Assembly: GCA_020025395.1 (NCBI GenBank)
Contig: JAHHSE010000096.1
Coordinates: 1-5,780, forward strand
Origin: Oscillospiraceae bacterium
GTDB lineage: Bacteria > Bacillota > Clostridia > Oscillospirales > Oscillospiraceae
Length of the DNA: 5,780 nt
Direction of reading: 5' to 3'
Shown here: positions 1-5,780 of the stretch, one piece after another
How positions within the stretch are numbered: the stretch's first letter is position 1
Layout of the letters: each line of letters starts with the position of its first letter
Notes under the pieces: generated by a model
Told to the model about the DNA's origin: nothing
Database searches by the model: none
What the model saw: the letters and a program-made list of their open reading frames with translations, nothing else
Program-made: the position numbers and the translations under genes

Positions 1-110
1 CTGTATGCGTGGAAGCTGTACACAAGGCAATGGTCAGTCATTGGGACCCCTCCCGAGAAGACAGTGTGCAGACTGATGATACGCGAGTCAGGAGACCTGC
101 TCAAATGACG
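1..110 (+). promoter_or_regulatory. Cobalamin riboswitch aptamer (3' part; 5' part lies outside the window)
   Basis: Bases 85-102 match the B12 box consensus (rAGYCMGgAgaCCkGCcd) at every strongly conserved position. They can form the short hairpin CAGG-AGA-CCTG (89-92 with 96-99). Upstream are other elements in the expected order: a CTGTA block at 16-20, a small stem CAATG/CATTG (28-32 with 39-43), a GAGAAG block near 55-60 and GATGA near 75-79. The P1 left strand and 5' core are off the left edge, so the aptamer is incomplete only because the window starts inside it. It precedes a cobalamin biosynthesis operon and is followed by a terminator hairpin. This is the usual arrangement for adenosylcobalamin-dependent repression by premature termination. 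The exact 3' boundary (end of P1) is uncertain, as is which cobalamin form is bound. Confidence 0.88.
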
Positions 111-155
111 GCTTATACCATCTCGGATCTGGACGGATAAGTATTTTTGTTGTGT

Positions 156-197
156 AAAATCGGTCATAACAGTTCAAAGCTGTTATGACCGATTTTT
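156..197 (+). terminator. Intrinsic terminator in the cbi operon leader, probably the riboswitch expression platform
   Basis: Arms 156-172 (AAAATCGGTCATAACAG) and 180-196 are perfect 17-base complements around the 7-base loop TTCAAAG. Five T residues at 193-197 end the structure. The terminator lies about 55 bases after the B12 box and 55 bases before the cbiK start. It therefore most likely acts in cis on this operon, ending transcription when the upstream aptamer is occupied. I did not find a convincing antiterminator pairing by eye. Part of the partner strand could lie in the aptamer segment outside the window. Serving as the 3' terminator of an upstream gene is less likely because the riboswitch lies between. 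Confidence 0.85.
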
Positions 198-251
198 CCC
201 TCTTGAGAGGCTGTCAAACAGATCGATTCAAATGTACAAAGGAGAACCCCC

Positions 252-1091
252 ATGAATGATAATGTGACCTGTCTGGACTGTGTCCCCCGTACCTCCGGGA
301 AAGCGGAGCCCAAGCCTGTTCTCCTGGTGGTCAGCTTCGGTACCAGCTACAATGAGAATCGGGATCGGACCATCGGCGCCATCGAGACCGCTCTTCAGGC
401 CGCCTACCCTGACTACCGGGTTCGAAGGGCCTTTACCAGCCAGATCATCCTCCGAATCCTGAAAAAGCGGGAGCAGCTGCACATTGACAATGTGACCGAG
501 GCCATGGAACGGCTGATCGCAGACGGAGTAAAGGATGTGGTAGTCCTCCCCACTCATGTGATGAGCGGCTTTGAGTATGACGATGTGGCCAAGGAGGTCA
601 GCCGGTATGCCCATCAATTCCACAGCCTGAAAATGGCCACTCCCCTTCTCAGCTCCCAGGCGGATCATCAGGCTCTGATGGAGTGTCTTCTTGCGGAGAC
701 CGCGGCCCACAACAAAGAGGGGACCGCCATCGTCTTCATGGGACACGGCACCGAGCATGAGGCCAACGCCGTCTACGCCGAATTCCAGGGGGTCCTCACC
801 GCCGCAGGCCATGGAAACTATTTTATCGGCACGGTAGAGGCCGCCCCAACTCTGGAAGATGTGTGTTCCGCCGTCCAGAAGACCCGGGCAAAGAAGGTTG
901 TGCTTCTGCCTCTGATGATCGTGGCCGGAGATCACGCCACCAACGACATGGCCGGTGATAAGGCGGATTCCTGGAAAACCGTCTTCCAAAAAGCCGGATA
1001 CGAGGTCGAGTGTGTCCTCCATGGCATGGGTCAGTACAAAGGTGTCCAGCAGCTCTTTGTCCGGCACGCCGCGGATGCCATGGCTCAATAA
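252..1091 (+). CDS. cbiK: Sirohydrochlorin cobaltochelatase CbiK
   Basis: 279 aa. It inserts Co(II) into sirohydrochlorin to make cobalt-sirohydrochlorin (cobalt-factor II), the committing step of the oxygen-independent cobalamin route. It is a class II chelatase and probably cytoplasmic. The protein shows the CbiK opening KPVLLVVSFGTSY (from residue 21), the VLPTHVMSGFEYD segment (98-110), MGHGTEHEAN with His165, GTVEA with Glu196, and AGDHATNDMAGD with His228. The spacing of these two His and one Glu fits the metal-binding triad known in CbiK proteins. The start is set by AAAGGAG at 238-244, 7 bases before the ATG, and no other in-frame start is near. Compared with family members that begin at the LLVVSFGTS strand, it carries about 20 extra N-terminal residues with a Cys7-x2-Cys10 pair. 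These are not hydrophobic, so this is no signal peptide. It is the first gene after the riboswitch leader and is separated by 230 bp from the next gene. CbiX or CfbA chelatases are less likely given the length and motifs. Confidence 0.96.
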   Translation: MNDNVTCLDCVPRTSGKAEPKPVLLVVSFGTSYNENRDRTIGAIETALQAAYPDYRVRRAFTSQIILRILKKREQLHIDNVTEAMERLIADGVKDVVVLPTHVMSGFEYDDVAKEVSRYAHQFHSLKMATPLLSSQADHQALMECLLAETAAHNKEGTAIVFMGHGTEHEANAVYAEFQGVLTAAGHGNYFIGTVEAAPTLEDVCSAVQKTRAKKVVLLPLMIVAGDHATNDMAGDKADSWKTVFQKAGYEVECVLHGMGQYKGVQQLFVRHAADAMAQ

Positions 1092-1095
1092 GAAC

Positions 1096-1159
1096 CCCCT
1101 TTACACGGCCTATACACATACCCGGAAAGATGTGTATAGGCCGTGTCCCATAACAGGGG
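1096..1159 (+). repeat. Long inverted repeat (hairpin) between cbiK and cbiA
   Basis: The core is a perfect 17-bp stem. Arm 1103-1119 (ACACGGCCTATACACAT) pairs with 1130-1146 around a 10-base loop (ACCCGGAAAG). An outer helix can form between CCCCT (1096-1100) and AGGGG (1155-1159) across a 2- and 8-base internal loop. No T run follows on either strand, so it is not a standard intrinsic terminator. It begins 5 bases after the cbiK stop codon. Possible roles are a processing or 3'-stabilising element that sets cbiK expression apart from the downstream genes, a weak attenuator, or a copy of a dispersed intergenic repeat. The window cannot decide among them. Confidence 0.8.
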
Positions 1160-1321
1160 CTCCGTCACGCTCCAAATCCCTCCCTACTGTGAATATATGC
1201 CGGCCGACCTGGTTTGGCACGGGCTGATTTGCCACATTTCGTCCCTTCCCCCATAGGAGGTTTTGGATTTTGCGGAAACACAGGCTTTTGAAAACGATAC
1301 AAACAGAGAGGAGGACCCCTG
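1147..1321. other. Non-coding remainder of the cbiK-cbiA gap
   Basis: No convincing gene lies here. The stretch holds an apparently orphan AGGAGG at 1255-1260, and the genuine cbiA ribosome binding site AGAGGAGG at 1307-1314. I looked for -35/-10 pairs and found none that I would call a promoter; TTGCCA at 1229-1234 has no acceptable -10 at the right distance. In-frame extension of cbiA upstream is blocked by TGA at 1289-1291. Confidence 0.6.
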
Positions 1322-2683
1322 ATGGGACAAACCCTTCCCAGATTTGTTCTGGCCGGAACCAACAGCGGCTGCGGAAAGACCACGGTATCCTGTGCCATCC
1401 TGCAGGCTCTGGTCAACCGCGGAAAGAGGGTCGGGGCCTTTAAATGCGGGCCTGACTACATTGATCCCATGTTCCACAGCCGAATCATCGGGGCCAAAAG
1501 CGCCAATCTGGACCGATTCTTTTTCAGCGAAAATACCACCCGGTATCTTCTCCTTAAAAACGGGGCGGATCGGGACATCTGCATGATCGAGGGGGTGATG
1601 GGCTTTTACGACGGCATGGGGCTCACCACCACCCAAGGGAGTACCTATGAGCTGGCCCAGACCACGGAAAGCCCCGTTGTCCTGGTCATTCAGGCCCGTG
1701 GGGCCTCCCTCTCCCTTCTGGCTGTCCTCCAGGGGTTTCTGGATTTCTGTTCCGACCATCGGATCTGCGGGGTCATTTTGAATCAATGCACCCCCTCCAC
1801 ATACCAGGTCCTGGCCCAGGCGATCACCTCCCGATTTGGGGGACGGGTCCGGCCTCTGGGTTATCTGCCCAAGCTCCCGGAGTGCGCCCTGGAAAGCCGT
1901 CACCTGGGTCTCATCACCGCCGGGGAAGTCCGGAATCTCAGGGAGAAAATGAATCTCCTGGCTGAGCAGGCGGAGCAGTCCATCGACCTGGATGGTTTGA
2001 TGGCCCTGGCTCGCACCGCCCCCGCCGTGTCCTGTGAGGACCTCCCTCTCCCCGTCCAGTCGGAGGAGGTCCGAATCGCGGTGGCCAGGGATGAGGCCTT
2101 CTGCTTTTATTATGAGGACAGTCTGGATGCCCTGGTCCGGCTGGGGGCCTGCCTGGTCCCCTTCAGCCCTCTTTCCGACCCCCATCTTCCGGAAAACATC
2201 CACGGACTCTATCTGGGAGGCGGCTATCCGGAGCTGTACGCCCAGACTCTAAGTGATAACTTCTCCATGCGACGCTCCATCCGAAGGGCCTTGGAGGACA
2301 GACTCCCCTGCATTGCCGAATGCGGGGGCTTTATGTACCTCACCCAGTCCATCGGGGACCTTCCCATGGTGGGGGCTCTGCCCGGTGACTGCTATGACAC
2401 GGGGAAGCTGTCCCGTTTCGGCTATGTCACCCTGCGGGCCAATCAGGACAATCTGCTCTGTCAGGCCGGGGAGGAGATTCGGGGACACGAGTTCCACCAC
2501 TGGGACTGTACCCTTCCCGGACATTCCTTCACCGCCTCCAAATCCAACGGAAAGACCTGGCCCTGCGCGGTCTGCAATGACCATCTCTACGCCGGATACC
2601 CTCATTTTCACTTTTACGCCAACCTCTCTTTTGCCCGCGCATTCTATCAAGCCTGTATAAAGGAGAAAAACCGACATGATTGA
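1322..2683 (+). CDS. cbiA: Cobyrinate a,c-diamide synthase CbiA (glutamine-hydrolysing)
   Basis: 453 aa, the normal length for the family. It uses ATP and glutamine-derived ammonia to amidate the a and c carboxylates of cobyrinic acid. The N-terminal half is the dethiobiotin-synthetase-like ATPase domain, with P-loop GTNSGCGKTT at 12-21, FKCGPDYIDPMFH at 40-52 and IEGVMGFYDG at 89-98. The C-terminal half is a class I glutamine amidotransferase domain, with YLGGGYPELY at 297-306, AECGGFMYL with nucleophile Cys334, RGHEFHHW at 387-394 and a late YPHFHFYAN carrying the expected His near 428-430. AGAGGAGG at 1307-1314, 7 bases before the ATG, fixes the start, and an upstream in-frame stop excludes extension. 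It opens the tightly packed part of the operon and overlaps cbiC by 8 bases. The aerobic homologue CobB and the F430-pathway homologue CfbB share this fold; the CbiK/CbiD/CbiG neighbours favour CbiA. Confidence 0.96.
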   Translation: MGQTLPRFVLAGTNSGCGKTTVSCAILQALVNRGKRVGAFKCGPDYIDPMFHSRIIGAKSANLDRFFFSENTTRYLLLKNGADRDICMIEGVMGFYDGMGLTTTQGSTYELAQTTESPVVLVIQARGASLSLLAVLQGFLDFCSDHRICGVILNQCTPSTYQVLAQAITSRFGGRVRPLGYLPKLPECALESRHLGLITAGEVRNLREKMNLLAEQAEQSIDLDGLMALARTAPAVSCEDLPLPVQSEEVRIAVARDEAFCFYYEDSLDALVRLGACLVPFSPLSDPHLPENIHGLYLGGGYPELYAQTLSDNFSMRRSIRRALEDRLPCIAECGGFMYLTQSIGDLPMVGALPGDCYDTGKLSRFGYVTLRANQDNLLCQAGEEIRGHEFHHWDCTLPGHSFTASKSNGKTWPCAVCNDHLYAGYPHFHFYANLSFARAFYQACIKEKNRHD

Positions 2684-3299
2684 AAAAATCCAACCCATGG
2701 ACATTGAGAAACGCAGCTTTGAGATCATCACCCAGCTTCTGGGGGACAAGGTTCTGGACCCGGAAAATGAGCCGGTCATCAAACGGGCCATTCACACCAC
2801 CGCCGACTTTGACTATGCGGACAACCTGATTTTTTCTCCCCGCGCCGTCTCCAAGGGCATTGAGGCCCTGAAGCAGGGCTGTGACATTGTCACCGACACC
2901 CAGATGGCAAAGGCCGGAATCAATAAGACCATTCTGGAGCAGCTGGGGGGCCGGGTCCATTGCTTCATGTCCGATCCCGATGTGGCGGAGGAGGCCAGGG
3001 CCCGTGGGATCACCCGCGCCATTGTCTCCATGGAACGGGCCGCCGCCTTGAAAAAGCCCTGTATCTTCGCCATTGGAAACGCTCCCACGGCCCTCATTTC
3101 CCTCCATGAGCAGGTGGAGCAAGGGACTTTGCACCCCGCTCTGATCATCGGCGTCCCGGTGGGCTTTGTAAATGTGGTGGAGAGCAAGGAGCTGATTCTC
3201 GGCTCCCAGATCCCCCACATTGTGGCCCGCGGACGCAAGGGGGGCAGCAATGTGGCCGCCGCCATCTGCAACGCCATGCTCTACCAGATCCTGCGGTAA
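2676..3299 (+). CDS. cbiC: Cobalt-precorrin-8 methylmutase CbiC (precorrin-8X methylmutase family)
   Basis: 207 aa, full length for CbiC/CobH. It moves the methyl group from C-11 to C-12 of cobalt-precorrin-8, giving cobyrinic acid, the substrate of CbiA next door. Visible family signatures are PMDIEKRSFEII (7-18), VIKRAIHTTADFDY (34-47) with His40 as the expected catalytic histidine, IVTDTQMAKAGI (71-82), FAIGNAPTAL (131-140), PVGFVNVVESKE (161-172) and RGRKGGSNVAAAI (185-197). The start at 2676 overlaps the last 8 bases of cbiA and is preceded by AAGGAG at 2660-2665, within the cbiA 3' end. The overlap indicates translational coupling. An internal ATG (Met8) is possible, but the spacing supports Met1. 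No residues appear missing. Confidence 0.96.
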   Translation: MIEKIQPMDIEKRSFEIITQLLGDKVLDPENEPVIKRAIHTTADFDYADNLIFSPRAVSKGIEALKQGCDIVTDTQMAKAGINKTILEQLGGRVHCFMSDPDVAEEARARGITRAIVSMERAAALKKPCIFAIGNAPTALISLHEQVEQGTLHPALIIGVPVGFVNVVESKELILGSQIPHIVARGRKGGSNVAAAICNAMLYQILR

Positions 3300-3300
3300 C

Positions 3301-4431
3301 ATGGATACTTACATTGTCAAGGAGGGAAAGCGTCTCCGACTGGGCTATACCACCGGCTCCTGTGCCGCCGCCGCCGCCAAGGCGGCGGCCTGGATGCTCC
3401 TCACCGGACAGAGGAAGGAGCGGATTTCTCTTCTAACGCCCAAGGGGATCGAGCTGGACCTTGCCGTTCAAAAGATCCAGATGGGGGAGGCCGCTGTCTC
3501 CTGCGCCATTGAGAAGGACGGGGGAGATGACCCGGATGTGACCATGGGCACCCTGATCTTCGCCACGGTCTCCCGCTCCTCCGCCCCCGGCATCACCATT
3601 GATGGGGGAGATGGGGTGGGCCGTGTGACCAGGCGCGGACTGGATCAGCCGGTGGGGGCCGCCGCCATCAACTCCACCCCTCGGCAGATGATCCGGGAAA
3701 ACCTGGAGGAGGTCATGGCGCTCACCGACTATACCGGGGGTCTGTCTGTCCTCATCTCCGCCCCCGATGGAGCTCGTCTGGCCCAAAAGACCTTCAATCC
3801 CCAGCTGGGCATTCTGGGGGGGATTTCCATTCTTGGCACCACGGGGATTGTGGAGCCTATGAGTGAAAAGGCTCTGGTGGATACCATCCGGGTGGAGCTG
3901 CGCCAGCGCAGGGCCGACGGGGCGGAGTACGCCCTCCTGACCCCCGGCAACTACGGCTCCGACTTTATTCGTCTGAATCTGGAGATAGCCCCCCGGCTGG
4001 CAGTCCAATGCTCCAACTTTGTGGGGGACGCTCTGGACCTTTGCAGGGAGCTGGGCTTTCGGGGCGCCCTGCTCATCGGCCACATTGGGAAGCTGGTGAA
4101 GATCGGGGGCGGAATGCTGAATACACACTCCAAATACGGAGACTGCCGCATGGAGATCCTGGCGGCCTGCGCCGGGGCCTCCGGCCTGAGTCCCGCCGGC
4201 ATCTCCGAGCTGCTGGACTGCGTCACCTGTGATGACGGTCTGCGGATTTTAAAGCAGGAGGGCCGCTATGAGGCCTCGCTGGACCGCCTGACCCGCCGGG
4301 TCTCCCTCCACCTCCAGCACCGGGGAGGGGAGACGCTGAAGACCGGGGCCATCCTCTTTTCCAAAGAATATGGGATCGTAGGAAAAACTCCTGAGGCGGA
4401 TCAACTTTTGAAGATGATTATGGAGGAATAA
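3301..4431 (+). CDS. cbiD: Cobalt-precorrin-5B (C1)-methyltransferase CbiD
   Basis: 376 aa from the chosen start, typical for the family. It uses S-adenosylmethionine to methylate C-1 of cobalt-precorrin-5B in the anaerobic pathway. CbiD does not belong to the canonical corrin methyltransferase family. Recognisable blocks are LRLGYTTGSCAAAAAKAAA (12-30), GGDGVGRVTRRGL (102-114), LGTTGIVEPMSEKAL (178-192), CSNFVGDALDLC (237-248) and the highly conserved GHIGKLVKIGGGMLNTHS (260-277). The frame is open back to an ATG at 3220, but that start lies deep in cbiC and adds 27 residues of out-of-frame cbiC sequence. ATG 3301, one base after the cbiC TAA, gives the family N-terminus. No good Shine-Dalgarno precedes 3301, so initiation probably depends on coupling to cbiC termination. 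The 3' end carries the ribosome binding site of the next gene. Confidence 0.96.
   Translation: MDTYIVKEGKRLRLGYTTGSCAAAAAKAAAWMLLTGQRKERISLLTPKGIELDLAVQKIQMGEAAVSCAIEKDGGDDPDVTMGTLIFATVSRSSAPGITIDGGDGVGRVTRRGLDQPVGAAAINSTPRQMIRENLEEVMALTDYTGGLSVLISAPDGARLAQKTFNPQLGILGGISILGTTGIVEPMSEKALVDTIRVELRQRRADGAEYALLTPGNYGSDFIRLNLEIAPRLAVQCSNFVGDALDLCRELGFRGALLIGHIGKLVKIGGGMLNTHSKYGDCRMEILAACAGASGLSPAGISELLDCVTCDDGLRILKQEGRYEASLDRLTRRVSLHLQHRGGETLKTGAILFSKEYGIVGKTPEADQLLKMIMEE
4422..4426 (+). promoter_or_regulatory. Ribosome binding site for cbiF inside the 3' end of cbiD
   Basis: GGAGG lies 7 bases before ATG 4434 and is embedded in the last codons of cbiD (Met-Glu-Glu-stop). It fixes the start of the next gene and ties its translation to cbiD. 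Confidence 0.85.
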
Positions 4432-4433
4432 CA

Positions 4434-5189
4434 ATGGTACACTTTGTCGGCGCCGGAAGCGGTGCAACTGACCTGATTACCCTCCGGGGCGCCCGTCTCC
4501 TGGGGGAGGCGGATGTGGTGATCTATGCAGGCTCCCTGGTCAATCCGGAGCTGCTCACCTATGCAAAGCCCGGCTGTGAGATCCACAACAGCGCGAAAAT
4601 GACTTTGGAGCAGGTCATCTCCGTCATGGAGAAGGCCGAGGGGGAGGGGAAGACCACAGTCCGTCTCCACACCGGAGATTCCAGTATTTACGGCGCGGTT
4701 CGGGAGCAGTTTGACGAGCTTGCGCAGCGGGGCATCGAATACGATGTCTGCCCCGGTGTCAGCTCCTTTTGCGGGGCGGCGGCGGCCCTGAAAACGGAAT
4801 ACACCCTCCCTGATGTGAGCCAGACCGTCATTATCACCCGCACCGCCGGCCGTACCCCTGTGCCGGAGCGGGAGTCCATCCGTGCTCTGGCCTCCCATCA
4901 GGCCACCATGGTCCTTTTTTTGAGCACCTCTCTCACCCAGGTTCTTCAGGCGGACCTTCTGGCCGGCGGCTATCCGGAGGAGACGCCGGTGGCTGTGGTC
5001 TATAAGGCCACCTGGCCGGAGCAGAAGATCTTCCGCTGCACCGTGGGGACCCTCCACGCGACAGTCACGGAGAACAAGCTGACCAAAACCTCTCTCATTA
5101 TCGTGGGAAACTGCATGGGGGACCAGTATCTCCGCTCCCTTCTCTATCACCCCGGCTTCACCACGGAATTTCGTGAGGCCACGGAATGA
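4434..5189 (+). CDS. cbiF/cobM: Cobalt-precorrin-4 (C11)-methyltransferase CbiF/CobM
   Basis: 251 aa, usual length. It is an S-adenosylmethionine-dependent uroporphyrin-III C-methyltransferase-like enzyme that methylates C-11 of cobalt-precorrin-4 to give cobalt-precorrin-5A, the substrate of CbiG encoded next. The glycine-rich first signature VGAGSGATDLITLRG is at 5-19, followed by the CbiF/CobM-typical YAGSLVNPELL (31-41), RLHTGDSSIYGA (77-88), CPGVSSFCGAAAAL (106-119) and ITRTAGRTPVPE (134-145). These blocks separate it from the paralogues CbiL, CbiH and CbiE. Only two bases separate its ATG from the cbiD stop. Its TGA overlaps the cbiG start as ATGA at 5186-5189. The name CobM is used for the aerobic enzyme; CbiF is preferred here because of the anaerobic neighbours. 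Confidence 0.95.
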   Translation: MVHFVGAGSGATDLITLRGARLLGEADVVIYAGSLVNPELLTYAKPGCEIHNSAKMTLEQVISVMEKAEGEGKTTVRLHTGDSSIYGAVREQFDELAQRGIEYDVCPGVSSFCGAAAALKTEYTLPDVSQTVIITRTAGRTPVPERESIRALASHQATMVLFLSTSLTQVLQADLLAGGYPEETPVAVVYKATWPEQKIFRCTVGTLHATVTENKLTKTSLIIVGNCMGDQYLRSLLYHPGFTTEFREATE

Positions 5190-5780
5190 AGATCGCCCTC
5201 TTCGCGTACAGCAGACAGGGGGCACAGACCGCCCAAAGGGCGGCCCTGTGCTTTTCCGGGGAGGACCTCCGGCTCTTTCTTCCGGAGCGCCTCTCCCTGC
5301 CGGGGTTTGAGCCCATCCAAAAGCCCGCCGCCGCCTTTTATGGAAATTGGTTTTCCTGGGCGGATGTGATGATCTTTGTGGGGGCCTGCGGGATTGCGGT
5401 GCGGGAGATCGCCCCCCATGTGAGGGACAAGCGCACCGATCCCGCCGTCCTGGTCCTGGACGAGCGTGCCAACTTCGTCATCTCCCTGCTCTCCGGACAC
5501 ATTGGGGGGGCGAATGCGCTCACCCAAACCCTGGCCTCCTTTCTGGGGGCCGTCCCCGTGGTCACCACCGCCACGGATGTGAACCGAAAATTCTCCGTGG
5601 ACACCTGGGCCGCCCGGCATGGCTTTCTCATTGACGATATGACCATGGCAAAGCGGGTCTCCGCTGCCATTCTGGAAGAGAATGTGGGCTTTTACAGTGC
5701 GTTTCCCGTGATCCCCCCCTATCCCAACGGTCTGGACCCCTCCGGGGAGCGGACGGTTGGGATCTGCGTCAGCTGGGAGG
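5186..5780 (+). CDS. cbiG: Cobalt-precorrin-5A hydrolase CbiG (partial, runs off the window)
   Basis: The frame is open from ATG 5186 to the window end, giving the first 198 residues. Full-length CbiG is usually about 350 aa. The enzyme opens the delta-lactone of cobalt-precorrin-5A and releases the C-20/C-2 fragment as acetaldehyde, preparing the ring for CbiD. The N-terminus MKIALFAYSRQG fits the family. The conserved core is FVGACGIAVREIAPHVRDK (64-82), DPAVLVLDE (85-93), FVISLLSGHIGGAN (97-110) and PVVTTATDVN (124-133). The start overlaps the cbiF stop (ATGA). A modest GAGG at 5175-5178 lies 7 bases upstream. The visible part covers the N-terminal and central regions; whether the C-terminal domain is intact or fused to another cbi domain cannot be seen. 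Two 7-base homopolymer runs (G at 5504-5510, C at 5713-5719) do not break the frame. Confidence 0.94.
   Translation, partial: MKIALFAYSRQGAQTAQRAALCFSGEDLRLFLPERLSLPGFEPIQKPAAAFYGNWFSWADVMIFVGACGIAVREIAPHVRDKRTDPAVLVLDERANFVISLLSGHIGGANALTQTLASFLGAVPVVTTATDVNRKFSVDTWAARHGFLIDDMTMAKRVSAAILEENVGFYSAFPVIPPYPNGLDPSGERTVGICVSWE

Noticed and set aside
228..1088. Long minus-strand open frame (286 codons) opposite cbiK
   Set aside because: It is a shadow of a GC-rich gene. It has no recognisable domain, a low-complexity Gly/His-rich product, and it lies fully over a strongly supported CbiK.
1103..1146. Hairpin after cbiK as an intrinsic terminator
   Set aside because: No T run follows on either strand, and the downstream genes belong to the same pathway with no clear promoter of their own, so read-through is expected.
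1229..1300. Second promoter before cbiA
   Set aside because: TTG-type -35 candidates have no acceptable -10 element at 16-18 bases.
1184..2203. Minus-strand open frame of 339 codons opposite cbiA, and similar frames opposite cbiC, cbiD, cbiF and cbiG
   Set aside because: All lie antisense to confidently identified cobalamin genes, show no family motifs, and arise from GC-biased codon use.
3220..3300. Upstream ATG at 3220 as the cbiD start
   Set aside because: It would add 27 residues read from inside cbiC in another frame with no family similarity. ATG 3301 gives the expected N-terminus just before GYTTGSC.
1..5780. A previously undescribed biological system
   Set aside because: Every coding stretch matches a known anaerobic cobalamin biosynthesis enzyme with intact motifs, and the leader is a known riboswitch class. 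I see no unexplained gene.

Overview
This window holds the 5' part of an anaerobic (early cobalt insertion) cobalamin biosynthesis operon on the + strand. It carries six genes, in order cbiK, cbiA, cbiC, cbiD, cbiF/cobM and cbiG, the last cut by the window edge. I see no mobile element, CRISPR array, tRNA or rRNA. The minus strand carries only shadow reading frames. The GC-rich coding sequence, strong AGGAGG-type ribosome binding sites, a cobalamin riboswitch with an intrinsic terminator, and the CbiK/CbiD/CbiG set suggest an anaerobic GC-rich Bacillota (Clostridia, possibly a gut Oscillospiraceae-like lineage). The taxonomic call is inference.

Layout. Bases 1-251 are a non-coding leader. It contains the 3' part of a cobalamin riboswitch, with a clear B12 box at 85-102, then a 17-bp perfect stem followed by a T run (156-197) that fits the riboswitch-controlled terminator. 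cbiK follows (252-1091). A 230-bp gap (1092-1321) holds a long perfect hairpin without a T run and an unused-looking Shine-Dalgarno sequence. From 1322 on, cbiA, cbiC, cbiD, cbiF and cbiG are packed with overlaps or gaps of only a few bases, which implies one translationally coupled message.

How the genes work together, from established knowledge of the pathway: CbiK inserts cobalt into sirohydrochlorin. CbiF methylates C-11 of cobalt-precorrin-4. CbiG opens the delta-lactone of cobalt-precorrin-5A, releasing acetaldehyde. CbiD methylates C-1 of cobalt-precorrin-5B. CbiC moves a methyl group from C-11 to C-12 to give cobyrinic acid. CbiA amidates its a and c side chains. CbiL, CbiH, CbiJ and CbiE/CbiT activities are also needed and are not in the window; they are probably further downstream. 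The riboswitch would shut the operon off when adenosylcobalamin is plentiful.

I do not think the window contains an undescribed system. The points most worth a second look are the leader RNA, the hairpin between cbiK and cbiA, and the CxxC-bearing N-terminal extension of CbiK.
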